Positions 16,520-26,433 of a stretch of DNA of 64,000 bases are shown one piece after another (the stretch's first letter is position 1; the number at the start of each line of letters is the position of its first letter). This DNA is from Bog-532 sp963720945 (GTDB lineage: Bacteria; Actinomycetota; Actinomycetes; Streptosporangiales; Streptosporangiaceae), in assembly GCA_963720945.1 (NCBI GenBank), contig CAVRHH010000031.1:1-64000 (forward strand), written 5' to 3'. Position numbers and translations under genes: made by a program. Below the pieces are notes generated by a model, which searched no databases, was not told the origin of the DNA, and saw nothing but the letters and a program-made list of their open reading frames with translations.

Positions 16520-19500
16520 ATGACTGAACCAGGCGGTGACGAGCCGGGGCCCACATTTGCCTATGGTCCGTCTGACGGAGATCCGTATGACTGGGTTGGC
16601 GAGGCCATGGAGATCCTCGACTATGTGGCTGTCGTTAACGAGCCGACCATGCTCGACTACGCCATTGACCTGCTGCGCCGTGCCCACAGTGCCACGCACG
16701 GCAGCGATCCGGGTGTGTACGGGGTCCTCATGATGGCGCTGATGGCCCGGCATAGCCGAACCGGATCGCTTGCCGATCTCAACGAGGTCATTGATGACGG
16801 ACGAATTGTGGTGGCCGCGGTTCCGCCCGACGAACTGGACTGGGCTATAGCCGCGGCGCAACTCGCGGCATCGTTGCAAGCGCGCTATAACGTCACGGGG
16901 GCCTTGAACGACTTGGACGAGGCAATCAGCATCGGCCGAGCCGCGACCGACGCGATTCCTGACGGCACCATGGGGCAGGCAGGATCGTTGGCGAACCTCA
17001 GCATGACCATACTGAGCAGGTTCGAACGAACCCGGAACCCAGCCGACGTCGAGCAGGCGATCAGCGTTGCCCGCCGGGCATTCGCTGTGGCCGGCGAGGA
17101 CGACCCGGATAGAGCGGGGGTGCTGTCAAGTCTGGGGAATGCGCTGCAGGCACGTTATGCCTTGACCCAGTCGCTGGGCGATCTTGATGAGGCGTTGAGC
17201 ATCCAGGCTGCCCTGGCGGAGGCTCCGCCTGAGGATCCGAGCAGATGCATGTATTTGAACAACCTCAGCAACGCGCTGCACTCACGGTTCGCGCACACCG
17301 GGAACATCAGCGACCTGGATCAGGCGGTCGCTGTCGGCCGCGAAGCCCTGGCGGCCACCCCTTTGGTGCATCCGAACCGGGCGGTGCATCTGCGCAATCT
17401 CGGTAACAAGCTGTATACCCGGTTCTCGCAGACTAAGGCACTGCCCGATCTAGACGAGTCGATCAGGGTCTTTGCCGAGGCCCTATCGATCGCCGCTCCC
17501 GGGCAGCCCCACCGCGTCGCGCTGCTGTCGCAACTCAGCAGGGCACAGATGGATCGTTGGGAGCACACTCACGACCAGGATGACCTCGACACCGCGGTCG
17601 ACGCGACGCGGGCCGCGGCGGCTGCGGCTCCGGGTGGGCATCCCGAGCGCGGCATCAATCTCGTTCGCCTCGGGTCTCTGCTCTGGGAGCGGATCGATCT
17701 CACCGGTTCGCTCGACGACATTCATGAGGCTGTTGCCGCCTGCCGCGAGGCTACTGCAAGTAGTCCCACCGAAGGCCTCGACCGAGGACGGACCCTCGGC
17801 ACCTTGGCGGCGGTCCTCGTGGCGATGTTCGATCGTGTTGGCGACCTCGGCGATCTTGACGAGGCGATCACCGCTGGGCGTGCAGCGGTGACGGAGCTCT
17901 CAGCCGCCGATCCCCGCCGTGCCCTCTTCCTGTCGGTTGTCGCCAATGCGCTGCGCGAACGGTGTGAGCGCACCGGGGGACTTGCCGATATCGAAGAGGC
18001 CATCAACCTCGGTCGTGAGGCGGCCGCGGGGACAGACCCCGGGGACGCCAGGACAATGATCCTCACCAATCTTGGCGCCGCCCTCTCCGCGAGGTATGAG
18101 ATTCAAGGCGGTCTGGACGATCTGGATGAGGCGATCACGCTCTGGCGGACCGTGCTGGCTTCCGCGCCAGCCGACGATGCCAACCACCGCCTTGCTCTCA
18201 GCCGTCAGGTCAACGCCCGCCTTGCGCTCAGCAGCCTCGGCTTCGCATTGGGGCAACGGTACGAGCACAGGAGCGAGTGGGCCCTGCGTGACACGTCGGA
18301 TCTGGAAGAGGGTGTCCAGGCCTGCCGTGAGGCGCTTGCCAGCAGTCCGCAAGACGAGCCGCTTCATGCCCCGATTCTGGCGAACCTGAGTGTCGTCCTT
18401 CGGATGTGGTGCGAGCGCGATGCTGATCTCGGTGCCTGGGGAACGCTCGCCGAGATGGACAAGACGGTCGATGTGAGCCGCCGTGCGGTGGCCGCGGTCC
18501 CCTCCAATCATGCGAGGTGGCCTTTGCTGCTGATGAATCTCGCACTCGCGCTGCGAAACCGCTTCATCTGGTCCAGGGACCTGGCCGACCTGGACGAAGC
18601 CGTCGATGCCGCCCGCCAAGCGGTGAGCCTCACGGCGGCCGATCATTCGGACCGGTGTTCCCGCTTGCACGACCTGAGCCGCATTCTGTACGCACGTTAT
18701 GAACAAACCAAGGATGCTGCGGACGCGGCCGCCGCCATAGACGGATGGCGCGAAGCGGTGGCAGTGCGGACAGCACCGCCGGCTACACGCCTCTACGCTG
18801 CTCAGTGTTGGGGTGAGGCCGCGATGACCGCAGGTCGGCAGTGGGCGCTGGCAGCAGATGGGTACGCGAGCGCTGTCGAGCTGTTGCCCATGGTGGCGTG
18901 GCGTGGTCTCAGCCGCGCCGACAGGGAGTATTGGGTCAACAAGGTCAGAGGGCTGGGCGGTGATGCTGCTGCGTGTGCGATTGCCGCCGAACGACCCGAT
19001 CGTGCGCTGGAACTCTTGGAGGGCTCACGGGGAGTTATCTGGTCACAGTTGCTCGATACCCGCAGCGATCTGGCTGCCCTGCGCGCGGCGGCGCCCGAGC
19101 TTGCTGACGAGCTGGACGGCACGCGGACGGAGCTCGCCAGCGGTAGCGCTGCCCGGCAGCGGGCAGCGGCCTATCGGTGGGACGAGCTGGTCGAGGCGGC
19201 GCGGGCCCTGCCTGGCTTCAGTTTGTTCATGCGCCCACCGACGGCAGCGGATCTCCGGCCTGCGGCGACAGGTGGCCCGGTGGTGGTCATCAATGTCAGC
19301 CATTGGCGATGCGACGCGATCGTGGTAACTTCCGCGGCCACCGAGATCATCCCGCTGCCCGAGCTCAGCCAAGACGAGGCTTGGGAGAAAACCTTCGAGT
19401 ATGTGGAAGCCGCAGAGGAACTGGAGGCTGAACCCGATCGGCTGGCCGCCAGAATTACCGCAGAACAAGTCCTCGCGGAGACTCTGCAATGGCTCTGGGA

Positions 19501-20353
19501 CACGGTCGCAGCGCCGATCCTTGATGCGCTCGGCTATGGGGAGGGCGTCCAGGGTGACGGCCCTTGGCCGCGAATTTGGTGGTGCCCGTGCGGCCCGCTG
19601 GCCTTGCTCCCGATTCACGCCGCGGGCTCCCGCGACCCGCACCGGCATTCTGGCGGTCGCTCCGTTATGGACAGGGTGGTCTCGTCGTATACGCCCACCG
19701 TGCGTGCGCTTGTCAGCGCCCGCACCGCGGACTCCGGCACCGCTGCCAAGTCGCTGCCCGACCGGCTGCTGATGGTCGCAATGCCGCGGACGCCCGGCTT
19801 CCCCGACCTGCCCTGCGTTGGTCAGGAAAGGGATCACCTCGCGGGCATATTCCCAGCCGACCGGCTTACCCTGCTCGAAGGGCCGGGCGCCACGCGTGAC
19901 ACGGTCGGCGACGCTCTCGTCTCTCATAGGTGGGCGCATTTCAGTTGTCACGGTGACCAGAATCTGCTCAACCCCTCGGACGCGGGCATCCTCGTGAGCG
20001 ATGGCATGGTGACGGTGTCGGACTTTATTTCAGGCAATGGGTCCGGCGGCGAATGGGCATTCCTGTCCGCGTGCAAGACGGCGACGGGAGGTGTCACGGT
20101 CACCGACGAGGCCATCACGCTGACGTCGGCGCTGCTTTACACCGGTTGGCGTCACGTAGTCGGCACGCTGTGGACGGTTATTGACAACACGACGGCGGAG
20201 TTGACCGCCGATGTCTACGCCGAGTTGACCAGGCAGGGACATCTGCAGACCGATGAGGCAGCAGTGGCACTGCACCGCGCCGTCCACAAGATCCGTGACG
20301 CCGAGCCGCGTCACCCCAGCCTCTGGGTGCCGTTCGTACACAGCGGACCGTGA
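16520..20353 (+). CDS. TPR-repeat CHAT-domain cysteine peptidase, copy 1
   Basis: 1277 residues. From ~65 to ~830 there are repeated ~45-residue helical units with the pattern L-x-N-L-x-x-A-L-x-x-R-(F/Y)...DLDEA(I/V) (e.g. SLANLSMTILSRFERT, YLNNLSNALHSRFAHT). The C-terminal CHAT domain (caspase/separase clan) begins near PWPRIWWCPCGPLALLPIHA and has catalytic His1144 in HFSCHG and Cys1185 in AFLSACKTA; it ends LWVPFVHSGP. In other bacteria TPR-CHAT peptidases act as triggered proteases in defence; here this is inference. No partner gene is directly attached. Confidence 0.93.
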   Translation: MTEPGGDEPGPTFAYGPSDGDPYDWVGEAMEILDYVAVVNEPTMLDYAIDLLRRAHSATHGSDPGVYGVLMMALMARHSRTGSLADLNEVIDDGRIVVAAVPPDELDWAIAAAQLAASLQARYNVTGALNDLDEAISIGRAATDAIPDGTMGQAGSLANLSMTILSRFERTRNPADVEQAISVARRAFAVAGEDDPDRAGVLSSLGNALQARYALTQSLGDLDEALSIQAALAEAPPEDPSRCMYLNNLSNALHSRFAHTGNISDLDQAVAVGREALAATPLVHPNRAVHLRNLGNKLYTRFSQTKALPDLDESIRVFAEALSIAAPGQPHRVALLSQLSRAQMDRWEHTHDQDDLDTAVDATRAAAAAAPGGHPERGINLVRLGSLLWERIDLTGSLDDIHEAVAACREATASSPTEGLDRGRTLGTLAAVLVAMFDRVGDLGDLDEAITAGRAAVTELSAADPRRALFLSVVANALRERCERTGGLADIEEAINLGREAAAGTDPGDARTMILTNLGAALSARYEIQGGLDDLDEAITLWRTVLASAPADDANHRLALSRQVNARLALSSLGFALGQRYEHRSEWALRDTSDLEEGVQACREALASSPQDEPLHAPILANLSVVLRMWCERDADLGAWGTLAEMDKTVDVSRRAVAAVPSNHARWPLLLMNLALALRNRFIWSRDLADLDEAVDAARQAVSLTAADHSDRCSRLHDLSRILYARYEQTKDAADAAAAIDGWREAVAVRTAPPATRLYAAQCWGEAAMTAGRQWALAADGYASAVELLPMVAWRGLSRADREYWVNKVRGLGGDAAACAIAAERPDRALELLEGSRGVIWSQLLDTRSDLAALRAAAPELADELDGTRTELASGSAARQRAAAYRWDELVEAARALPGFSLFMRPPTAADLRPAATGGPVVVINVSHWRCDAIVVTSAATEIIPLPELSQDEAWEKTFEYVEAAEELEAEPDRLAARITAEQVLAETLQWLWDTVAAPILDALGYGEGVQGDGPWPRIWWCPCGPLALLPIHAAGSRDPHRHSGGRSVMDRVVSSYTPTVRALVSARTADSGTAAKSLPDRLLMVAMPRTPGFPDLPCVGQERDHLAGIFPADRLTLLEGPGATRDTVGDALVSHRWAHFSCHGDQNLLNPSDAGILVSDGMVTVSDFISGNGSGGEWAFLSACKTATGGVTVTDEAITLTSALLYTGWRHVVGTLWTVIDNTTAELTADVYAELTRQGHLQTDEAAVALHRAVHKIRDAEPRHPSLWVPFVHSGP

Positions 20354-20469
20354 CACGCCGTGTCCGCTGTCCGAAGCAACCGGCGATTGGCAGCCTTTGG
20401 CCAGGTCGTCGCTCTGCCCTAGCCATGCGGCGCGTTGAATTTGCACTTGGGCGGGACGCGAGGTTGGCA

Positions 20470-20559
20470 CGAAATGGACCTGATGGCGAAGCCACAATGC
20501 GGGCCAAGAGCCCGAAAGACCTGCTGCACTGGGTCCCGTACATCCACGTAGGACCATGA
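20470..20559 (+). pseudogene. C-terminal tail remnant of another TPR-CHAT gene
   Basis: Just after the intact gene, a plus-strand frame ends DLLHWVPYIHVGP and a stop, closely matching the terminal LWVPFVHSGP and LWAAYLHVGA of the two intact CHAT proteins. Nothing else of the domain remains, so this is the last ~15-25 codons of a deleted paralogue. Confidence 0.6.
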
Positions 20560-20608
20560 CCCGAAGAGGGCAATTGGTCCGCCCTGAGCCGGTTCACCAG
20601 GTAAGAGG

Positions 20609-21094
20609 TCATACGCAGCGTGGAGATGGGCGGCCCACAGGTACAGCGGCGCGGAACAGCGTGAGCGCCTCCCAGAGCAGGGAAAGCTGACCGCTGTCCT
20701 GGTAGGCGGAGTACCGAGCGCGTGCCCGGTTGGCGGCGGCGCCGGAGTCGGTGTTACCGCCGGGGCCGCCAGGCTGCTGGTACAGGCGGCGCAGCGGTTC
20801 CGGCAGCATGCCCGGATCAGAGGTCAAGACGGGGCGGAGGAACAAAGCCGCCACGATCCCGTCATCTTGCCCGGCCTGCGGCCCGGAAGCCTCGAATCTG
20901 AACCAGTGGAACATCCCGAGCATGTAAGCCGCATCGAGATCCCCGCCAAGCTCGGAAGCAGCCGCCAGTTCCCCGGCATCCGCCAGCGCCTGTTCCCCCA
21001 GAACCCAGCGGAGATCCCGGTCAGCGGCCGTCCGGTCCAGGCGTTCCCGGACAGCGGCCAGCGCCTCAGCACGGGTTCGCATGTCCGCCTCCAC
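20609..21094 (-). pseudogene. TPR-CHAT remnant: N-terminal domain and first TPR only
   Basis: 161 codons. The first ~100 residues (LAAVRERLDRTAADRDL, ELGGDLDAAYMLGMFHWFRF, AGQDDGIVAALFLRPV) align with the N-terminus of the intact 22700 gene (LTAIQARV, GDLESRYLLGWLHLYRYY, AGQDKQDYDTAVELF). One TPR unit follows (SGQLSLLWEALTLFRAAV). Then, in the +1 frame, comes YLWAAHLH, the CHAT C-terminal tail. So the middle ~1000 residues, including the peptidase core, have been deleted. Confidence 0.7.
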
Positions 21095-21300
21095 GCGCCA
21101 GCCTCGCCCGCTCCCGGCTCGCGATCAGGCCCCCGCAAATGTGAAACGGCAGCCAGCGACGGCACGCCGGGAAACTCGCCGCGCCCGGCGCGGACACCCT
21201 AGATTGCCCGTCATGTCATCAGTGTGGTTGCCCTACCCTGACCCAGACAATGGTTAAAAGAGCTAAGTGAGCCCCGGCTGCCTGGAAATGCGAGGTTTGC

Positions 21301-21690
21301 GTGGAAATGGACCTAGCCGTGAAAGTTGCCGCCTTCTGTCGTGAACTCGGCGATAACACCCTCCGGGAGATGGCGCAACGGGATAAGAAAACGGACGACG
21401 CATACATGCGCGCCGTGAAATCCCTCGAGGACGGCCAGATCGGCCCCGGACTGGAAGCCGATCTCGACTTGCTCGACGACATGGTGAGGCGGATCGAGGG
21501 TCAGGGCCTGTATCCGGGTGCCACGCGGGGTTACCAGCCGCTGCCAGATCCCGGGATGGGGACAGGCGCGCAGTGGTGGAGGTGCCCCCGCGACCGCTGC
21601 GCGGGCCGGGGACGGGTGAAGCCTGACCAGGGACCGCCGGTCTGCGCCGCTACCGGTGAGCAGCTTGTCCCGGGGCCGTTGCCGGGATGA
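21301..21690 (+). CDS. Small helical protein with C-terminal Cys motif, partner of TPR-CHAT operon
   Basis: 129 residues from GTG 21301 with GAGG upstream. The N-terminal ~65 residues are helical (DLAVKVAAFCRELGDN, LEADLDLLDDMVRRIEG). The C-terminus has WWRCPRDRC, then PPVCAATGEQL: three cysteines arranged like a small zinc ribbon with a Gly/Pro-rich end. Its stop overlaps the next gene's ATG (ATGA at 21687), so the two are translationally coupled. No known function; it may be the sensor or adaptor of the system. Confidence 0.75.
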   Translation: MEMDLAVKVAAFCRELGDNTLREMAQRDKKTDDAYMRAVKSLEDGQIGPGLEADLDLLDDMVRRIEGQGLYPGATRGYQPLPDPGMGTGAQWWRCPRDRCAGRGRVKPDQGPPVCAATGEQLVPGPLPG

Positions 21691-22574
21691 CCGGCTTCCT
21701 AGGAGAAATCGGCCAGAAACTCGCCGACCGCTGGGCAGCCCTCCTTGCCGTCCCCGGGCTCCTGTTCCTTGCCGCCGTCACCGCCACAGCCGTGCTTGGC
21801 CAGGCCCACGCCCTCAGCTACCCCGACCTGAGCCGGAAGATCGCGGCCTGGGCGGCCAGTCCGGCGTCGAAGTCGGTCGGCGGCACCGTACTCATCGTGG
21901 CGGCAATCCTCGCCGGGTCGGTAGTGGCGGGCCTGGCAGCTACCGCAGGCGGCAGGTTCATAGAGATCCTGTGGACCCTGCCAGGGAAACGCGTGCCCGC
22001 TAGGTGGCTCGCTGACTTCCGGCGAAACCGCTCCCGGAAAGCCAAGGCCGTCGCGGACACCTCCACTGATCCGGCCGCGGTGGACAAGGCGATCGCCCGG
22101 GCCGACCGGATCTGCCTGATCCAGGCCGATCGCCCCACCTGGATCGGCGACCGGCTCCGCGCCTGCCGCGTCCGGATCGAACGGGCCAACGGACTCGACC
22201 TGAACGCAGCCTGGCCGCGCCTGTGGCTCATCGTGCCGGACACCGTCCGGACGGAACTCGGCACGGCCCGCGACGCCTTCACCGCCGCTGCGCGGCTCAC
22301 CGCGTGGGCCGTCTTGTACCTGATCCTCGGCATCTGGTGGTGGCCCGCCATCATCATCGCCCTGATCACCGGGGCCACGGCAATCATCAGGGCCCATCAA
22401 GCCACCGGCAACCTCGCCGACCTCATCGAATCCACGGTAGATCTGCACAGCAGCGACCTGGCTACCCAACTCGGCGAACAAACGCCCGGCCAGGTGACCC
22501 CCGTCACCGGCAGGCGGCTCACCACTCAGATGCGCAAGAGCCGGTGGGAACCCGGCTCACCCCTCGCGGACTGA
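21687..22574 (+). CDS. Membrane protein of the TPR-CHAT operon
   Basis: 295 residues. Hydrophobic segments: AALLAVPGLLFLAAVTATAV, TVLIVAAILAGSVVAGLAAT, and a hairpin around AWAVLYLILGIWWWPAIIIALIT. The central soluble part (~95-210) includes CLIQADRPTWIGDRLRAC and LNAAWPRLWLIVPDTV. ATG overlaps the preceding stop. Probably it anchors the CHAT peptidase or a sensor at the membrane, or is the effector's pore or target; this is inference from gene order only. Confidence 0.78.
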   Translation: MTGFLGEIGQKLADRWAALLAVPGLLFLAAVTATAVLGQAHALSYPDLSRKIAAWAASPASKSVGGTVLIVAAILAGSVVAGLAATAGGRFIEILWTLPGKRVPARWLADFRRNRSRKAKAVADTSTDPAAVDKAIARADRICLIQADRPTWIGDRLRACRVRIERANGLDLNAAWPRLWLIVPDTVRTELGTARDAFTAAARLTAWAVLYLILGIWWWPAIIIALITGATAIIRAHQATGNLADLIESTVDLHSSDLATQLGEQTPGQVTPVTGRRLTTQMRKSRWEPGSPLAD

Positions 22575-22699
22575 CTGATCTTTATCGATCCGGCGGGCTA
22601 TGCCATTCAGGGATTTGTACCGCCCTTGTGCCGGGGCGGACATCAGTGGCAGGTTCGGATGAGACGCCCCGGCGCTCTACCGGATGAGCGGAGGCACAC

Positions 22700-25600
22700 G
22701 TGGCCGACCGGGCACAGTTGCTGACCGCCATTCAGGCTAGGGTGCAGCGCGCAAACCCCGAAAATGACTTCGCGCCGGTCCTGGAACCCGCGGCGCTGGC
22801 TGAATCGCGGCTGCTCGGCGACATGCTTCATAAGGGTGACGGCGACCTCGAAAGCAGGTACCTGCTGGGCTGGCTGCATTTGTACCGTTATTACGCCCTG
22901 CCAGCGGGTCAGGACAAGCAGGACTACGACACGGCAGTGGAGTTGTTCACGCAATGTTTCGTCGCGGGCGTGGACGGCTTGCCGGAGTCGCTGCGCCCTG
23001 CACTCGCCCGGCGGGCGGTACCGGCCGCGGACTCGCTTCTCGGTGAGGCGATGAGCTCACCGGATCGTGAGCTTGCGATCACCGCTGTCGGCCTGTGGCG
23101 CCGCATCGTTGATGCCACCCCCGCCGATGGTCCGGCGTGGGCGCGCCGCCTGTCCAGACTGGGCGTCGCCTTGCTGGTCGGGTACGGGCGGACCGGAGTG
23201 CTCGCGGACCTGGACGCCGCGGTCCAGGCGCAGCAAAGAGCGGTCGACGCCACCCCCGAGGGTGATCCGATGCGGACATCACACCTGTCGAACCTGGGTG
23301 CCGCGCTGCTGACCAGATTCGACCGGGCCGAATCGCCGGAAGATCTGGAGGCTGGCATCCAGGCGGCACGAAGCGTGCTCGATGCCGCTCCGCCCGGAGA
23401 TCCCGACCGTGCCATGTACCTGTCCAACCTGGGTGCCGCGCTCCGGACCCGGTTTGAATGGACCGGCCAGCTGACGGAGCTGGATGACGTCGTACGCACT
23501 CAGCAGGCCGCCGTGACGGCCACCCCCGCCGGTCACCCCGGCCTGCCGCGGCACCTGACCAACCTAGCCGTCGCGCACCATACACGGTTCGAGCACGTCG
23601 GCGACCTCGCGGACTCCGACGCGGCGATCAGGGCCCAGCGTGCCGCGATGGATGCCGCGCCGCCCGGCCACCCAGACCTGCCCGTGATGTTGTCCAATCT
23701 GAGCGGCTTGCAGGAGAAACGATTCGGCCGGACAGGAGAGATAGGCGATCTTGATGCCGCGATCGAGGCGGGTCGCGATGCGGTGAACGCCACCCGTGAC
23801 AGCGATGCTGGCCGGGCAGGACGCATGTCGAACCTCGGTAACGCGCTCCGGGCGAGATTTGAGCGCACCGGACGGCTCGCGGACCTGGACGCCGCCATCG
23901 GGCAGCACCGGGACGCGGTCGACGTCTGCCCGGCAGATGACCGGGACCGGGCCGGATGCGGGGCCAACCTGGGCGCCGCGCTGATGGACCGGTTTGAGCG
24001 GACGGGTGCCATGACCGACCTGGATGCCGCGATCGAGGCGGCCGAGGGCGCTGTCGGCGCTGTCCCGCACGATCATCCTGACCGGGGGCGATACCTGTCC
24101 AACCTGGGTATAAAGCTGCAGGCTAGGTTCAGGAGATCCGGAGACCGCGGTGACCTGGAAGCCGCCATCCAGGCCGGGACCGCGGCAGTGAATGTCACCC
24201 CCGCTGGCCATCCGGACCGGGCGATGTACTTGTCGAACCTCGCGATCGCGATATGGACGCGGTTCGAGCAGGACGACTCCCAAGCTGATCTAAAGGCCAC
24301 GATCCAGCTCGAGCAGGCAGCCGTCGACGCCACCCCCGCCGGCCACCCGAGCCGCTCCAGATACCTGACCGTCCTCGGCATCGCGCTGCAGGCAACCGGA
24401 TCTGCCGCGGACCTGAGCAGGGCGGTCGAGGTCTTGCAGGCCGCGGTGGAGGCCACCCCCGAAGACGATCCGCACTGGGCCGGGCGCCTGTCCAGCCTCG
24501 GGGACGCGCTCTCGGCAGGGTTCGAGCACACTAAAGGGGAGTCCGATCGTGCCGCCGCGATCTCCGCCTACGCCAGGGCTGTCGGGCAGGGGCTGGCTGG
24601 ACCTTCTGTACGCATTCGCGCCGCTCGTGCCGCTGCCACCCTCACCGCGCAATCAGATCCAGAACGCGCGGCCGGCTTCCTGGAAACCGCGGTGCGGCTG
24701 CTCGGGGAGGTAGCCCCCCGCGAGCTAGCCCGGGGTGATCAGCAGTATCAGATCAGAGAATTCGCGGGCCTGGCCAGCGATGCCGCCGCGTTCGCTCTGA
24801 CTGACGGTCGGTTGCCGGCCGCGGAGCGCGCCGTCCGCGCGCTCCGCCTGCTGGAGGCCGGCCGTGCCGTGCTGATCAGCCAGGTCCTCGACACCCGCGA
24901 TGACCTCACCGACCTGCGCTGTCAGCACCCGATCCTGGCGAAGCGCTTCCTTGACCTGCGGGAACGACTTGACACACCTGTCACCGCCAGTATCACACCA
25001 GATCCGACGCCGGCTCCCGCGCCCGGCACGGCAGCGGAAGAACGGCGCTGGCTGGCCGATCAGTTCGCGGCGGCGCTGCGGGAGATCCGTGCCATGAAGG
25101 GCTTCGCCTCCTTCGGCCTGCCGCCCACCATTGAGGAACTGGCGGCGCAGGCCGCGGCGGGTCCGGTCATCACCGTCAATGTCAGCGCCCATCGCAGCGA
25201 CGCGCTGCTGCTGACGACTTCAGGGATCACCTCGGTCGCGCTGCCGATGCTCACTCGTGACGCACTGGCCCGCGAGATAGGTGCTTTCCACCGGGCGATT
25301 GGGGCCGTGACCGCCGCCGATGCCGGATACCGGGATCGGATGGCCGCCCAGCGCGCGATGGCAGAAGTCCTGGGCTGGCTGTGGGATGTCGCCGCCGAGC
25401 CGATACTGGACGCTCTCGGGTTCCGCCAGTCCCCTGCAGTCGGCGCACCCTGGCCCAGACTGTGGTGGGCCCCGGGCGGCCTTCTGGGGCTGCTTCCCAT
25501 CCACGCCGCGGGTCACCACGCAGACCATTCTCCTGGCCAGGAAGGTACTCGCACCGTGATGGACCGCGTCATCTCCTCATACACCCCGACAATCCGCGCC

Positions 25601-26284
25601 CTCCGGTACGCCAGACAACACGAACGTCGCCCCGCTGACCCCATCCGCGCGCTGGTCGTGGCGATGCCCGTCACGCCCGGTCTCCCCGGCGGCAGCCCGC
25701 TGCCCAACGTACCCGCCGAGATCAGCGCCGTGCGGGCACTGCTCCCCGACCCGGTTATCCTCACCGAGCCGGTGAGCGCCGGGACGGTTCCGGCGGATGT
25801 CCTGCCGACCAGGGCCAACGTCTTCCGCTACCTACCGCAGTGCGCTATCAGCCACTTCGCCTGCCACGGCGCCAGCCACGCCAGCGACCCGTCGCAGAGC
25901 CTGCTCCTGCTGCATGATCACGAAACCGCGCCGCTCACCGTGAGCAGCCTCGCCCCCGTCCAGCATGACCAGCTGCAGCTCGCCTACCTGTCCGCCTGCC
26001 GCACGGCGTACACCGCAGACACGGATCTGCTGGATGAGGCGATCCATCTCACTTCGGCATTCCAGCTAGCCGGTTCACGCCACGTCATCGGCACGCTCTG
26101 GGAGATCCAGGACACCACCGCCAGCACGGTGGCCGCCACCTTCTACGCCGGCCTGGGCACAGCAACAGGCAGCCTGGACGCTGACCGAGCCGCCCGCTCC
26201 CTGCATCACGCCGTACGCATGATCCGTGACACGTACCCGAGGCTTCCGTTCTTGTGGGCCGCATACCTCCACGTCGGTGCCTGA
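22700..26284 (+). CDS. TPR-repeat CHAT-domain cysteine peptidase, copy 2
   Basis: 1194 residues from GTG 22700, with GGAGG upstream, 125 bp after the membrane gene. N-terminal family-specific domain 1-~120. About ten 45-residue TPR-like units follow (~165-620), each with SNLG-A-L-x-RF and DLDAAI. The CHAT domain starts near PWPRLWWAPGGLLGLLPIHA; catalytic His1056 lies in HFACHG and Cys1100 in AYLSACRTA; the end is LWAAYLHVGA. The regular repeats suggest a peptide-binding superhelix that keeps the peptidase off until a signal arrives. The upstream small Cys protein and membrane protein are the likely partners. Confidence 0.93.
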   Translation: MADRAQLLTAIQARVQRANPENDFAPVLEPAALAESRLLGDMLHKGDGDLESRYLLGWLHLYRYYALPAGQDKQDYDTAVELFTQCFVAGVDGLPESLRPALARRAVPAADSLLGEAMSSPDRELAITAVGLWRRIVDATPADGPAWARRLSRLGVALLVGYGRTGVLADLDAAVQAQQRAVDATPEGDPMRTSHLSNLGAALLTRFDRAESPEDLEAGIQAARSVLDAAPPGDPDRAMYLSNLGAALRTRFEWTGQLTELDDVVRTQQAAVTATPAGHPGLPRHLTNLAVAHHTRFEHVGDLADSDAAIRAQRAAMDAAPPGHPDLPVMLSNLSGLQEKRFGRTGEIGDLDAAIEAGRDAVNATRDSDAGRAGRMSNLGNALRARFERTGRLADLDAAIGQHRDAVDVCPADDRDRAGCGANLGAALMDRFERTGAMTDLDAAIEAAEGAVGAVPHDHPDRGRYLSNLGIKLQARFRRSGDRGDLEAAIQAGTAAVNVTPAGHPDRAMYLSNLAIAIWTRFEQDDSQADLKATIQLEQAAVDATPAGHPSRSRYLTVLGIALQATGSAADLSRAVEVLQAAVEATPEDDPHWAGRLSSLGDALSAGFEHTKGESDRAAAISAYARAVGQGLAGPSVRIRAARAAATLTAQSDPERAAGFLETAVRLLGEVAPRELARGDQQYQIREFAGLASDAAAFALTDGRLPAAERAVRALRLLEAGRAVLISQVLDTRDDLTDLRCQHPILAKRFLDLRERLDTPVTASITPDPTPAPAPGTAAEERRWLADQFAAALREIRAMKGFASFGLPPTIEELAAQAAAGPVITVNVSAHRSDALLLTTSGITSVALPMLTRDALAREIGAFHRAIGAVTAADAGYRDRMAAQRAMAEVLGWLWDVAAEPILDALGFRQSPAVGAPWPRLWWAPGGLLGLLPIHAAGHHADHSPGQEGTRTVMDRVISSYTPTIRALRYARQHERRPADPIRALVVAMPVTPGLPGGSPLPNVPAEISAVRALLPDPVILTEPVSAGTVPADVLPTRANVFRYLPQCAISHFACHGASHASDPSQSLLLLHDHETAPLTVSSLAPVQHDQLQLAYLSACRTAYTADTDLLDEAIHLTSAFQLAGSRHVIGTLWEIQDTTASTVAATFYAGLGTATGSLDADRAARSLHHAVRMIRDTYPRLPFLWAAYLHVGA

Positions 26285-26433
26285 CCCCGGGTGCTCTGCG
26301 CCGTTCCGTCTGAGTACGGACAAGGCGCCGGCGTCGTCCGGTGTGACCGGGCTCGACGGGGCTCGACGTGCGGTAGCGTCGGCCTGCAGTTTTCCGGGGC
26401 CATGTCGCCGCGGTCCGGTCCACGAGCCGGGCC

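Noticed and set aside
16309..16523. Short ORFs before the first TPR-CHAT gene as possible leader peptides or antitoxin
   Set aside because: No good start/ribosome-site combination and no domain pattern; the best-placed ATG encodes 8 residues.
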